A stretch of 64,000 nucleotides of DNA. It comes from Alkalilacustris brevis (GTDB lineage: Bacteria > Pseudomonadota > Alphaproteobacteria > Rhodobacterales > Rhodobacteraceae). The notes below the pieces were generated by a model. It was given only the letters and a program-made list of their open reading frames with translations, made no database searches and had not been told where the DNA came from. Positions 33,874-42,915 of the stretch are shown in pieces; within the stretch, counting starts at the first letter, position 1; every line of letters begins with the position of its first letter. The stretch covers positions 79,722 to 143,721 of the forward strand of contig NZ_QNVJ01000047.1 in NCBI RefSeq assembly GCF_003350345.1, written 5' to 3'. The position numbers were made by a program, and so were the translations under genes.

Positions 33874-34733
33874 TGAAGAGCAGCTCCTTTGCTTACAGAC
33901 GCGCCGCCACTGCCGAGGAGGCGGTGGCCCTTGCCCGCGAGGCCGGTGAAGACGCGCGATTTCTGGCAGGTGGCCAGAGCTTGCTTGCGGCGTTGAATTT
34001 CCGGCTCGATGAGCCCTGCATGTTGATCGATATCGGGCGTATCGGCGCGTTGCGCGGGATACGCCGGGTCGAGGGCGCCTTGAAGATCGGCGCGTTGACG
34101 CGCCATGCCGAGATCGCGGCGAGTGTGGAAATCGCCAAGCATCTGCCGCTGGTCGCACAGGCGATCCACGAGGTGGCGCACCCCGCCATCCGCAATCGCG
34201 GCACGTTCGGAGGCTCCATCGCGCTGGCTGACGCTGCCGCGGAAATGCCCGCCTGCGCGCTTGCCCTGGGGGCCAGAATGCATCTGCTCGGCCCCGATGG
34301 GCCGCGAAGGGTCGCGGCTGATGAATTCTTCCTCGGGCTTTACGAAACGGCGCTGGAACCCGGCGAACTGCTCACGCATGTGGAAATTCCCATTCCGCCA
34401 GCCGGCGCGTGCCACGGATTTGCCGAGCTTGCGCGCCGCCGTGGCGATTATGCGATGGCGGGCCTTGCCATGATGCTTGGCCCCCGCACGGGTGCGGGGC
34501 GCGATTGGGCGCGCATCGTCTTCTTCGGCATTGCCGACCGGGCGGTCCGCAGCCCGTCGGCCGAGGCGGCCATTGTCGCCGGGGCCGCGCCGGAAGAATG
34601 CGCAGCCTGCGCAACCGACGGGCTTGACGTGTTCGGTGACATGAACGCCGCCGAAAGCACCAAGCGCCATTATGCGGCTGTTCTGCTGCGGCGCGAACTG
34701 GACAGGATCAGCGACGAGGAGAACCGGGTATGA
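33873..34733 (+). CDS. Molybdenum hydroxylase FAD-binding (medium) subunit
   Basis: A 286-aa CoxM/CutM-type FAD subunit. The two FAD motifs are present: AGGQSLLAALNFRL and NRGTFGGSIALADAAAEMPA (TxGGS.A pattern). It transfers electrons from the 2Fe-2S subunit to an acceptor. The ATG at 33873 fits the family N-terminus (SSFAYRRAATAEEAVALA). The following gene overlaps by 4 nt. Although such subunits are often labelled as carbon monoxide dehydrogenase, the large subunit here argues against CO as the substrate. Confidence 0.92.
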   Translation: MKSSSFAYRRAATAEEAVALAREAGEDARFLAGGQSLLAALNFRLDEPCMLIDIGRIGALRGIRRVEGALKIGALTRHAEIAASVEIAKHLPLVAQAIHEVAHPAIRNRGTFGGSIALADAAAEMPACALALGARMHLLGPDGPRRVAADEFFLGLYETALEPGELLTHVEIPIPPAGACHGFAELARRRGDYAMAGLAMMLGPRTGAGRDWARIVFFGIADRAVRSPSAEAAIVAGAAPEECAACATDGLDVFGDMNAAESTKRHYAAVLLRRELDRISDEENRV

Positions 34734-35224
34734 GCGCGCCTGTTCAGATAACACTCAGCATCAATGGCGAGCCGATCACCGCGACCGTCGCGCCACGCAT
34801 GATGCTCGTCGATTTCCTGAGGGAAGTTGCCGCGCTTACCGGGACGCATCTGGGATGCGCACACGGGGTATGCGGCGCCTGTACGGTGCGGCTGGACGGG
34901 GCATCCGTGCGCAGCTGCCTGATGCTGGCCGTGCAGGCGGAAGGCACCGAAATCGAAACCATAGAAGGGCTGGCCGACAGCGGCGCCGAAGCCGACCTTC
35001 TCGACGCATTTCACCGGCATAACGCTGTGCAATGCGGCTATTGCTCGTCCGGTATGCTGGTTTCTGCAGCCGAGTTGCTGGCGCAGGGGGGCGTTCCGGA
35101 TCGTGCCACGATCCGCGATCACATCTCGGGCAATTACTGCCGGTGCACCGGGTATCAATCCATCGTCGATGCCGTCGAGGAAGTGGCGCGCACGCGTGCC
35201 GGCAAGGCAGGAGCAGGCGCATGA
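34730..35224 (+). CDS. Molybdenum hydroxylase iron-sulfur (small) subunit
   Basis: A 164-aa subunit with two 2Fe-2S clusters. The plant-ferredoxin type N-terminal cluster uses GCAHGVCGACTVRLDG and a later Cys in SCLML. The C-terminal cluster uses CGYCSSGM and NYCRCTGYQSI. It links the molybdenum site to FAD. It overlaps the neighbouring subunit genes by 4 nt on both sides (ATGA), the tight order medium-small-large usual for this family. Confidence 0.95.
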   Translation: MSAPVQITLSINGEPITATVAPRMMLVDFLREVAALTGTHLGCAHGVCGACTVRLDGASVRSCLMLAVQAEGTEIETIEGLADSGAEADLLDAFHRHNAVQCGYCSSGMLVSAAELLAQGGVPDRATIRDHISGNYCRCTGYQSIVDAVEEVARTRAGKAGAGA

Positions 35225-37596
35225 GTGTGACAACCCGTTACGACCGTCCGAACAGCTATATCGGCAAATCGGTGCCGCGCCCGAATGCGGTTCGCCTTCT
35301 GCACGGGCGGGGCCGCTATGTCGATGACAAGGTTCTGCCACGGATGCTCCACGCGGCCTTCCTGCGCTCGCCGCACGCCCATGCGCGCATTCTGCGAATC
35401 GACGCCGCCGCCGCGCGCTCCATGCCCGGGGTGGTGGCGGTGTTCGACGGTAACGACATCGCGCAGGTCATGACACCTTGGGTAGGCGTGCTTACCCATC
35501 TGTCGGGGATGCGCTCGCCTCCGCAGCCGGCGCTGGCGCGCGACGTGGCGCGCTGGCAGGGCGAGCCGGTGGTCATGGTGGTGGCCCATAGCCGTGCGGC
35601 CGCCGAAGATGCGCTTGAGCGTATCGAAGTGGAGTATGAGCCGCTTGTGCCCGTGTGTGACATGCAAGCAGCGCTCGCCCCGGAGGCGCCGCGCATTCAC
35701 CCCGAGCTTGACAGCAACCTGTGCTGGGAGCGCAAGATCGAGGTCGGTGATGTCGACGCCGCTTTTGCCGCACAAGGGGCCACGGTGGTCGAACGAAGTT
35801 TCACCTTCGGGCGCCACACCGGCGTGACGCTGGAGCCGCGCGCCGTGATCGCCGATTACGACCCGGCCGAGGACCGGCTGACCATGCATTATTCGGGGCA
35901 GGCCCCCCATATGATGCAGGCGGTTATCGCGCGGCACCTGAACATGCCCGAAGCCCGCGTGCGGGTGGTGGCCCAGGACGTGGGCGGCTCGTTCGGAATC
36001 AAGATCCATACCTATGGCGACGAGATGGCGACTTTGGCGGCCTCGAAGCTGCTGCGCCGCCCGGTGAAGTTCGTGGCTGACCGGCTGGAGAGCTTCCAGT
36101 CCGACATCCACGCCCGCGATCACCGGATCACCGCGCGGGCTGCGATTGATGGCGAGGGCAGGCTTACCGCGGTCGAGATCGACGACATCACCGGGATCGG
36201 CCCCTACAGCGTCTATCCGCGCTCATCGGGGATCGAGGGCAACCAGGTGATCAACCTTACCGGCGCGCCCTACGATCTGCCCGCGTATCGCGCGCGGCTG
36301 CGGGTCGTGTTCCAGAACAAGGTGCCCATGTGCCAGTATCGCGCCGTGGGCCACCCCATCGCCATGGCGGTGATGGAGGGGCTGATGGATGAAATGGCCG
36401 CGGCTAGCGGGCGCGACCCAGCGGAATTACGGCGCCTCAACCTGCGCGCCGATGACAGCTACCCCTCGGCCTCGCCGCAGGGGATGCGTTTCGCCGATCT
36501 GTCGCATCAGGCGTGCCTCGAAAAGCTGCTCGACCTGATGGACTACAAGACGCTGCGGGCCGAATGCGACCGGCTGCGGCAGCAGGGGGTCTACCGTGGC
36601 ATCGGACTGGTCAGCATGGTTGAAGTCACGAACCCCTCGCCGATGTTCTATGGCGTCGGCGGCGCGCCGATCGCGGCGCAGGATGGCGCGAGCGTGCGGC
36701 TCGATGCGTCGGGCGCGGTGCATGTTTCGAACTCGATCACCGAGCAGGGGCAGGGAACCGAAGCGATACTTGCCCAGATCGCGGCCGAGGTGATGGGCGT
36801 CGATATTTCGACCGTGCATGTTGTCACCGGCGACACGGCGGTCGTGCCATATGGCGGGGGCACCTGGGCCTCGCGCGGTGCCGGCATCGGGGGCGAGGCG
36901 ATGTATCAGGCCGCGCGCGCCTTGCGCCAGCAGATTCTCGCCACGGCGGCGGCGATCTTGCAGACAAGGCCCGAGAAGCTCGACCTATGCGAAGGGCAGG
37001 TGGTGGATGCCGACAGTCTGGAGCCCCGCATCCCGCTGTCCGACCTTGCCCGCATGGTCTATTATCGCGGCAACGAACTGCCTGAAGGGTTGCAGCCCGA
37101 GTTGATCGCCAGCCGGCATTTCAAGGTCTCGGATTACCCGTTTGTCTTCACCAATGGCGCGATGGCCTCTTATGTCGAGGTCGATCCGGAAACGGGCATG
37201 GTAAAGCTTCTCGGGCATTGGGTTGTCGAGGATGTGGGAACGATCCTCAACGAAAAGCTCGTGGACGAGCAAATTCGCGGTGGCGTGGTGCAGGGGATCG
37301 GCGGCGCGCTGTTTGAGGAGTGTCTCTATTCGCAGGATGGGCAGCTTCTGAACGCGACGATGGCGGATTATCTCGTGCCGATGGCCAGCGAGATGCTCGA
37401 TATTCACATCGCCCATGTCGTTACACCCACGCGCACATCTGAACTGGGTGCCAAGGGGGCGGGCGAGGCGGGAACGGCCGGTGCTCCGGGCGCGGTGATG
37501 AATGCGGTCAACGATGCTCTGCGCCCTCTGGGGGCGCATATGGCGCAGATGCCGATGACGCCCGAGCGGATACTCCGCGCGCTGGGCCGGGTCTGA
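35221..37596 (+). CDS. Molybdenum hydroxylase large subunit (molybdopterin-binding)
   Basis: A 791-aa member of the xanthine oxidase/CO dehydrogenase superfamily that hydroxylates a carbon next to a carbonyl or ring nitrogen using water. Seen: IGKSVPRPNAVRLLHGRGRY, the Gln-loop region VAQDVGGSFGIKIHTYGDEM, and the catalytic Glu749 in GAKGAGEAGTAG. The active-site loop reads CQYRAVGHP (residues 371-379). The Cys388 of form I CO dehydrogenase (AYXCSFR) is replaced by Ala, and the form II AYRGAGR is not present either, so CO is unlikely. Substrates of related enzymes include nicotinate, quinolines, isoquinolines and aldehydes. Confidence 0.9.
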   Translation: MSVTTRYDRPNSYIGKSVPRPNAVRLLHGRGRYVDDKVLPRMLHAAFLRSPHAHARILRIDAAAARSMPGVVAVFDGNDIAQVMTPWVGVLTHLSGMRSPPQPALARDVARWQGEPVVMVVAHSRAAAEDALERIEVEYEPLVPVCDMQAALAPEAPRIHPELDSNLCWERKIEVGDVDAAFAAQGATVVERSFTFGRHTGVTLEPRAVIADYDPAEDRLTMHYSGQAPHMMQAVIARHLNMPEARVRVVAQDVGGSFGIKIHTYGDEMATLAASKLLRRPVKFVADRLESFQSDIHARDHRITARAAIDGEGRLTAVEIDDITGIGPYSVYPRSSGIEGNQVINLTGAPYDLPAYRARLRVVFQNKVPMCQYRAVGHPIAMAVMEGLMDEMAAASGRDPAELRRLNLRADDSYPSASPQGMRFADLSHQACLEKLLDLMDYKTLRAECDRLRQQGVYRGIGLVSMVEVTNPSPMFYGVGGAPIAAQDGASVRLDASGAVHVSNSITEQGQGTEAILAQIAAEVMGVDISTVHVVTGDTAVVPYGGGTWASRGAGIGGEAMYQAARALRQQILATAAAILQTRPEKLDLCEGQVVDADSLEPRIPLSDLARMVYYRGNELPEGLQPELIASRHFKVSDYPFVFTNGAMASYVEVDPETGMVKLLGHWVVEDVGTILNEKLVDEQIRGGVVQGIGGALFEECLYSQDGQLLNATMADYLVPMASEMLDIHIAHVVTPTRTSELGAKGAGEAGTAGAPGAVMNAVNDALRPLGAHMAQMPMTPERILRALGRV

Positions 37597-37685
37597 CACA
37601 ACGCCGCCGCGATGGCGGCTGCGCAGGGCCGGCGCTTCTGCAATGCTTGGCCCGAGCCTGATCTTGCGCTTGCATTCGGCGTAAA

Positions 37686-37699
37686 TTATCAATTGATAG
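37686..37699. promoter_or_regulatory. Candidate TetR operator 2 (before HisD-like gene)
   Basis: TTATCA-AT-TGATAG, with the inner TATCAATTGATA a perfect 12-bp palindrome. It lies 65 nt upstream of the HisD-like start, in the 168-nt space between two plus-strand genes. Confidence 0.6.
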
Positions 37700-37764
37700 A
37701 TAGCGCCGCGCAGGTTCGGCGCACTCTCGTAGTCAACCGGTCGGAACGGAAGGGAGCACGCGTC

Positions 37765-39090
37765 ATGGCGATCCAGTATCTGAAGCGGGGAAAACCCGAA
37801 GCGGACCGCGCGCAGGACGACGCGAACACGCGCGCGGTGGTCGAAGGGACCCTTGCCGACATAGAAGCGCGCGGGGATGCCGCCGTTCGTGATCTGAGCC
37901 GGAAGTTCGATGGTTTCGAGCGCGGGAGCTTTCGGCTGAGCGCATCGGAGATCGAAGCCGCGATGCAGAAGGTCAGCGCGCGCGACATGGAGGATATACG
38001 TTTCGCGCAAACCCAGATCCGCCGTTTTGCCGAGGCGCAGCGCGCCACCATGACCGACCTCGAGATCGAAACGCTGCCGGGTATCATTCTGGGCCACCGC
38101 AACATCCCCGTGCAGTCGGTCGGCTGCTATGTGCCGGGCGGCAAGTTTCCGATGGTGGCCAGTGCGCATATGTCGGTGTTGACGGCGCAAGTGGCCGGTG
38201 TGCCACGCATCGTGGCCGCGGCCCCGCCGGTCAAGGGCGAGCCGCACCCCGCCATTGTCGCGGCCATGCATATGGGCGGCGCACATGAAATCTATGTTCT
38301 GGGGGGCATTCAGGCCGTAGGCGCAATGGCACTTGGAACCGAGACGATTGACCCGGTTCACATGCTGGTCGGCCCCGGAAATGCCTTCGTGGCCGAGGCC
38401 AAGCGCCAGCTTTTTGGGCGTGTGGGGATCGACCTTTTCGCAGGGCCGACCGAAACCATGGTGATCGCCGATGGCACGGTGGATGCCGAACTATGCGCAA
38501 CCGATCTGCTTGGCCAGGCTGAACACGGCTACAACTCGCCCGCCTGTCTGATCACCAATTCCCGCAAGCTGGCCGAGGACACGCTTGCGGAAGTCGATCG
38601 CCTGCTTGCCATACTGCCCACTGCGGAAACCGCTGCAATCAGCTGGCGCGACTATGGCGAGGTGATCCTGTGCGACAGCCATGACGAGATGCTGCAGGTG
38701 GCAAATGACATGGCCTATGAGCATGTGCAGGTGATGACCGACCGCGACGACTGGTATCTGGAGAACATGGCCAGCTACGGCGCGCTGTTTCTTGGCCCGC
38801 GGACCAATGTGGCCAACGGTGACAAGGTGATCGGCACCAACCACACCCTGCCCACCAGGAAGGCCGGCCGATATACCGGCGGGTTGTGGGTGGGCAAGTT
38901 TCTCAAGACGCACAGCTACCAGAAGGTGCTGACCGACGAGGCCGCGGCGATGATGGGCGAGTATGGCTCGCGCCTGTGCATGCTGGAAGGGTTCGTCGGC
39001 CATGCGGAACAATGCAATGTCCGGGTGCGCCGCTACGGGGGACGCAATGTGCCTTATGGTGCAGCCGCCGGAACCCCTGAGGTGGAATGA
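37765..39090 (+). CDS. Histidinol dehydrogenase-like alcohol dehydrogenase (HpsN-like)
   Basis: A 441-aa HisD-family enzyme. Zinc ligands are kept: Q251 and H254 ([10 protein letters not shown]), D353 (NGDKVIG) and H413 (GFVGHAEQ). So is the catalytic pair E319-H320 (AYEHVQVM). True hisD of alphaproteobacteria is part of histidine operons and differs; [16 protein letters not shown] and [12 protein letters not shown] are closer to the catabolic paralogue sulfopropanediol 3-dehydrogenase (HpsN). A four-electron oxidation of a primary alcohol to a carboxylate by NAD is therefore likely; whether the substrate is sulfonated is not known. AAGGGAG precedes the ATG. An SDR gene overlaps by 4 nt. Confidence 0.85.
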   Translation: MAIQYLKRGKPEADRAQDDANTRAVVEGTLADIEARGDAAVRDLSRKFDGFERGSFRLSASEIEAAMQKVSARDMEDIRFAQTQIRRFAEAQRATMTDLEIETLPGIILGHRNIPVQSVGCYVPGGKFPMVASAHMSVLTAQVAGVPRIVAAAPPVKGEPHPAIVAAMHMGGAHEIYVLGGIQAVGAMALGTETIDPVHMLVGPGNAFVAEAKRQLFGRVGIDLFAGPTETMVIADGTVDAELCATDLLGQAEHGYNSPACLITNSRKLAEDTLAEVDRLLAILPTAETAAISWRDYGEVILCDSHDEMLQVANDMAYEHVQVMTDRDDWYLENMASYGALFLGPRTNVANGDKVIGTNHTLPTRKAGRYTGGLWVGKFLKTHSYQKVLTDEAAAMMGEYGSRLCMLEGFVGHAEQCNVRVRRYGGRNVPYGAAAGTPEVE

Positions 39091-39857
39091 TGGCAGTCGC
39101 CCCGCAACTTCCCTCCTTCCGGCTCGATGGTTGCCGCGCCCTGGTGGCCGGCGCGTCTTCGGGGATCGGGCTGGCCTGTGCGGCGGCGCTGGTTCAGTCG
39201 GGCGCGCATGTTTTCATGGCTGCGCGCGGGGCCGACAGGCTGCGTGATGCGGTGGCGGCCATGGCCGATCTGGGCGGCACGGCGGAGGGGCTGGCGCTTG
39301 ACCTGACTGATATTGACGCCATGCGCTCGGCCGTGGCCGAGAACGGGCCGTTCGATGTGCTGGTAAATTCCATGGGCCACGCGCGGCATGGTCCCGCCCT
39401 TGAGACCACGCCCGAGGATTTCGACGCGGTCATGAACGTCAATGTGCGTGCTGCATACTTTCTGGCGCAAGCGGTGGCGCGGGGGTTGGTGCAGGCCGGG
39501 CGGCCCGGGTCCATCATCCAGATCTCCAGCCAGATGGGGCATGTCGGCGGTATTGATCGTGGTGTCTACTGCGCCGCCAAACATGCCGTCGAAGGCATGA
39601 CCAAGACCATGGCGATCGAATGGGGCGGGCATGGCATCCGGGTGAACACCCTCAGCCCCACCTTCATCCGGACCCCGCTGACGCAATCCACCTTCGACAA
39701 TCCCGAGCGCCGCGCCTGGATCGAAAGCAGGATCAAGCTTGGTCGTGTGGGCGAGGTCGAGGATATCATGGGCGCCGTGGTCTATCTGGCCTCGCCGGCC
39801 TCGGCCCTTGTCACCGGCACGTCGCTTCGGGTCGATGGTGGCTGGACGGCTGAATAG
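39087..39857 (+). CDS. Short-chain dehydrogenase/reductase
   Basis: A 256-aa classical SDR: cofactor motif [21 protein letters not shown] in place of NNAG, catalytic [20 protein letters not shown] (Ser, Tyr-x-x-x-Lys) and the C-terminal [17 protein letters not shown]. It interconverts a hydroxy and keto group with NAD(P). Co-translation with the HisD-like gene suggests it handles the same diol or hydroxy acid; HpsN also works together with SDR-type dehydrogenases in sulfopropanediol breakdown. Confidence 0.92.
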   Translation: MMAVAPQLPSFRLDGCRALVAGASSGIGLACAAALVQSGAHVFMAARGADRLRDAVAAMADLGGTAEGLALDLTDIDAMRSAVAENGPFDVLVNSMGHARHGPALETTPEDFDAVMNVNVRAAYFLAQAVARGLVQAGRPGSIIQISSQMGHVGGIDRGVYCAAKHAVEGMTKTMAIEWGGHGIRVNTLSPTFIRTPLTQSTFDNPERRAWIESRIKLGRVGEVEDIMGAVVYLASPASALVTGTSLRVDGGWTAE

Positions 39858-39981
39858 CAGGGCAGAACTTCGGAGCGGCCACGGCGCTGTGCGCCGCGTT
39901 GCATGGTTGTGGTTTCGCCTGCTACCGGGATAATCACATGGCGACAGACAAGTGCAGACTACCCTTCCGAGAGGACGCAGC

Positions 39982-41175
39982 ATGAGCCGGCGCGCAATCG
40001 TTTCAGGAGGCTCCATCGGCGGGTTGTTCGCGGCAAGCCTGCTGCGCAAATCGGGCTGGGAGGTTACGGTTCTGGAGCGCTCCGAGACCGAGCTTTCCGG
40101 GCGCGGCGCGGGGATCGTCACGCATGACATCCTGAACCGGTTGATCCGCGAGACCGGCGCCACGACCGAAGACCTGGGTGTGCAGGTTCACGAGCGTGTG
40201 GTTTATGACAGATCTGGCCACGAGGTTGCCCGACGCCCCCTGCCGCAGGTGGTCACATCGTGGGATCGTGTGCATTCGCTGCTCAGAGCGCGACAACCGG
40301 CGGGCAGTTACCGGCTTGGCGTGAATGTCACCGGCTATCGGGATCGCGGCGGCTCCGTGCAGGTGATGACCGATACGGGCAGCATCGAAGCCGACATCCT
40401 GATCGGTGCCGACGGCTTCCGTTCGGCGGTGCGCGGGCAGATGCTGCCGCAGGTTCAGTCGATCTATTCGGGCTATGTCGTCTGGCGCGCCCTTGCGAAC
40501 GAGGCCGACCTTTCCGAGCAGGTGCGCAAGTCGGTCTTCCCCTATTTCGCGCTGTACCTGCCCAGCGGCACGCAGATCGTGGGGTATCCGATCGCCGGGC
40601 CGGGAAATGATCTGCGCCCCGGCCACAGGCGGTTCAACTTTGTCTGGTATTTGCCGGTAGAAAGTGAAGACCTGCGCGACATGCTGACCGACAGTGCGGG
40701 GCGGCAACATGGATTGTCGATCCCGCCGCCGCTTGTCCGGCCCGATGTGGCCGCGCGCGGTGCCGCGCTTGCCCGGCGCCTGCTGCCGCCGCAGTTTGTG
40801 GAAATACTCGACAAGTCGGAGCAGCCCTTCTTCACTCCGATCTATGACCATCTTTCCCCCAGCTTTGCCGCGGGGCGCGTTGCGCTGGCAGGCGATGCCG
40901 CCTGTGTTGCCCGGCCGCATATCGGGATGGGTGTCACCAAGGCGGCCTGCGATGCCGAGGCGCTAGCCCGGCACCTGGCCACACATGGCGACCCGGCAGA
41001 TGCGCTGGCCGCCTATTCGGACGAGCGTCAGCCCGCGGCCCGCCTTGCAATGGATGCCGCCCGCCGCCTTGGCGCGATGATCTTCGAAGGGCAGGGGGCC
41101 AACAGCGACGGGCGCAGCAATGCCAACATGGAGTGCATCGTTGCCGAGACGGCTGTCGTGCCCGTGCAGGGCTGA
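39982..41175 (+). CDS. FAD-dependent aromatic monooxygenase
   Basis: A 397-aa class A flavoprotein hydroxylase. Visible motifs: VSGGSIGGLFAASLLRKSGW (ADP binding), ILIGADGFRSAVR (DG motif) and VALAGDAACVARPHIGMGV (GD motif). The RPHIGMGVTKAACDAEALA region and overall form recall 2,6-dihydroxypyridine 3-hydroxylase and salicylate- or hydroxynicotinate-type enzymes. It hydroxylates an activated aromatic or heteroaromatic ring. The start at 39982 has GAGAGGA upstream. Its end lies 15 nt from the convergent GST gene. Together with the molybdenum hydroxylase it would perform two successive ring hydroxylations. Confidence 0.85.
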   Translation: MSRRAIVSGGSIGGLFAASLLRKSGWEVTVLERSETELSGRGAGIVTHDILNRLIRETGATTEDLGVQVHERVVYDRSGHEVARRPLPQVVTSWDRVHSLLRARQPAGSYRLGVNVTGYRDRGGSVQVMTDTGSIEADILIGADGFRSAVRGQMLPQVQSIYSGYVVWRALANEADLSEQVRKSVFPYFALYLPSGTQIVGYPIAGPGNDLRPGHRRFNFVWYLPVESEDLRDMLTDSAGRQHGLSIPPPLVRPDVAARGAALARRLLPPQFVEILDKSEQPFFTPIYDHLSPSFAAGRVALAGDAACVARPHIGMGVTKAACDAEALARHLATHGDPADALAAYSDERQPAARLAMDAARRLGAMIFEGQGANSDGRSNANMECIVAETAVVPVQG

Positions 41176-41190
41176 CATCCCGCGGCGCGG

Positions 41191-41823
41191 TCAGCCTGCC
41201 TTCAGCTCGTCGTAGGAGGTGGCGACATGGCGGCGAAAACCTTCCCGTGCGCGCAGCCTTTCATGCCAATGCCCGAGATGGCTCAGACCCTGGGGCACCA
41301 GCCCCAGGTCGGCCGCCCGGAACATTGGCGTTCCCGCCGCGATATCGGCAATGCTGAAGGTCGCACCGCCCAACCATGGCCCGTTCCGCAACTGCCCGTC
41401 CATGATGCGCAGCGCCGCCTGAAACGCCCGGCGGTGCCCGGCCAGCTTTTCGGTGTTGCGCGCTGCCTCGGACATGCGGACCATCTGCCAGAACGCCCCG
41501 ATGAAAGGGGGCATCAAGGTGGTATCGGTGAAAGCCAGCCATTGATCGCAGTGCGCCCGATCCGCCAGACCATCAGGCAGAAGTCGCCCCTCGCGCAGGG
41601 CAAGGTAGCGCAGGATTGCCTGCGATTCCCACAAGGTCAGCGCGCCATCCTGTAACACGGGCACGCGGCGGTTGGGGTTGAGCCGCACGAACTCGTCAGT
41701 ATCCACCACGCCGTACTTGCCGCCGGCGTCATGGCGCTCGTACTGCAGCCCAAGCTCGTCCAACGCCCAGAGAACCTTCTGGACATTGACGGAACTTGCC
41801 CTGCCCCAGAGCTGCAAGGTCAC
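41191..41823 (-). CDS. Glutathione S-transferase family protein
   Basis: A 210-aa GST. The thioredoxin-like N-domain has WGRASSVNVQKVLWALDELG (Ser near the N-terminus as likely catalytic residue), NRRVPVLQDG (cis-Pro) and LWESQAILRYLA (glutathione site). The helical C-domain has the N-capping box FSIADIAAGTPMFR. The GTG at 41823 overlaps the cyclase stop (GTGA) and gives the normal N-terminus; an ATG at 41856 is possible. In ring-degradation clusters GST-fold proteins isomerise maleyl-type products or remove toxic intermediates. Confidence 0.88.
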   Translation of the reverse strand: MTLQLWGRASSVNVQKVLWALDELGLQYERHDAGGKYGVVDTDEFVRLNPNRRVPVLQDGALTLWESQAILRYLALREGRLLPDGLADRAHCDQWLAFTDTTLMPPFIGAFWQMVRMSEAARNTEKLAGHRRAFQAALRIMDGQLRNGPWLGGATFSIADIAAGTPMFRAADLGLVPQGLSHLGHWHERLRAREGFRRHVATSYDELKAG

Positions 41824-42776
41824 TTGATGGCTTGCGGATTGACGGGCGAGCCGCATCCACCGGGCAGATGCAGCGGTGGCGCGCAGAAGAAGAATTCGTA
41901 AACCCCGTCTTCCGCGCAGTCTTCAGCCAGTTCCTTGACGAAGTAGATCTCGCCCATAGCGATGCCGATCGCGGGGATCACCACCCAGTGCCAGGGCTGG
42001 TTCGCCTCGGTCGTCTCGTTCGGTCTGACCTCGCAGCCCCAGGTATCGGCGCAGATGGCGGCAATGTCGTGTTCGCGAATCCAGTAGCAGGTTTCAAAGG
42101 CCAGGCCGGGCGCATCCCCGCCCGCATAGCCTTCCCAATCGCCACTCTTCAGGCAGGCTTCCTGGTGTCCGGTCCGAACGATCACGAAATCCCCGCGCCG
42201 GATTTCGACCCCCTGGGCCTTGGCGGTGTTGTCGAGATCCTCGTTGGTTATGGGGTAGCCGGTGTCCAGCGCCTCCACACCCTTGTAGCGTGCGACGTCA
42301 AGCAGAACGCCGCGCCCGACGCATTTGTCGCGGTAGTTCTCGATCCCGTTCTTTCGGGCGCCCGTGGCATCGACGAGCTGCGCGGGATAGCCGTTCCACA
42401 TCTTGTCATCGAGAAAGATATGCGCCAGCGCATCCCATTGCGTCGAGCACTGGCACGGCAGGTTTATCGCATCATCGGCATAGCGCAGAAAGGCGTCGCC
42501 CACATCCTGGTTGCCGGCTGCCGCGTCGGTTCCGGTGGCAAGCATGGTGTGGATCGGGTTCCACCTGCCGCCGAACAGGCCGGACTGGATCTTTTCGTCG
42601 AGCGGCAGGCCAAGGGCAAAGGTCTTGCCCTTGCGGATCAGTTTGGCGGCGTCGACCACATCCTGCTGTGACACCAGGTTGAGGGTGCCAAGTTCGTCGT
42701 CATCTCCCCAGCGGCCCCAGTTGGACAGCTTTTCAGCGGCTTCGTAAATCGCGGCCCGGTTCACGGTCATCGGCAT
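41820..42776 (-). CDS. Cyclase-family hydrolase (kynurenine formamidase superfamily)
   Basis: A 318-aa member of the cyclase family, metal-dependent hydrolases that act on N-formyl groups, amides, imides and lactones. Signatures: the N-terminal WGRWGDDDELGTLNLVSQQD, the central CSTQWDALAHIFLD (variant of HGTHxDAP with the Asp-Ala-Leu-His core), VGRGVLLDVA and RRGDFVIVRTGHQE. The start 42776 has an AAGGGG site 8 nt upstream; 42770 is also possible. It is divergent from the tetR gene over an intergenic region with operator 3, and co-translated with the GST gene. A ring-opening or amide-hydrolysing step fits. Confidence 0.85.
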   Translation of the reverse strand: MPMTVNRAAIYEAAEKLSNWGRWGDDDELGTLNLVSQQDVVDAAKLIRKGKTFALGLPLDEKIQSGLFGGRWNPIHTMLATGTDAAAGNQDVGDAFLRYADDAINLPCQCSTQWDALAHIFLDDKMWNGYPAQLVDATGARKNGIENYRDKCVGRGVLLDVARYKGVEALDTGYPITNEDLDNTAKAQGVEIRRGDFVIVRTGHQEACLKSGDWEGYAGGDAPGLAFETCYWIREHDIAAICADTWGCEVRPNETTEANQPWHWVVIPAIGIAMGEIYFVKELAEDCAEDGVYEFFFCAPPLHLPGGCGSPVNPQAIK

Positions 42777-42816
42777 CTGACGCGCCCCTTCTCTACCGAT
42801 TTGCATTGCAGCATAT

Positions 42817-42830
42817 TTATCAGGTGATAA
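42817..42830. promoter_or_regulatory. Candidate TetR operator 3 (between cyclase and tetR)
   Basis: TTATCA-GG-TGATAA, a perfect 6-bp inverted repeat with a 2-nt centre. It is in the 139-nt divergent promoter region shared by the cyclase-GST genes and the TetR-type regulator gene, the classical place for a TetR operator. Confidence 0.7.
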
Positions 42831-42915
42831 AAAGCCGATGTCAATCTGCTCTCTGAGGTGGTGAATTGATGTTAAAGCTTGTCCAGATACCGCGATTCGT
42901 TTGACGTCTATCAAT

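Noticed and set aside
33873..37596. Carbon monoxide dehydrogenase (coxMSL)
   Set aside because: Subunit order fits, but the active-site loop lacks both the form I Cys motif and the form II AYRGAGR motif, so a specific CO dehydrogenase call is not supported.
37765..39090. Biosynthetic histidinol dehydrogenase hisD
   Set aside because: No histidine genes nearby; motifs and catabolic context fit an HpsN-like paralogue better.
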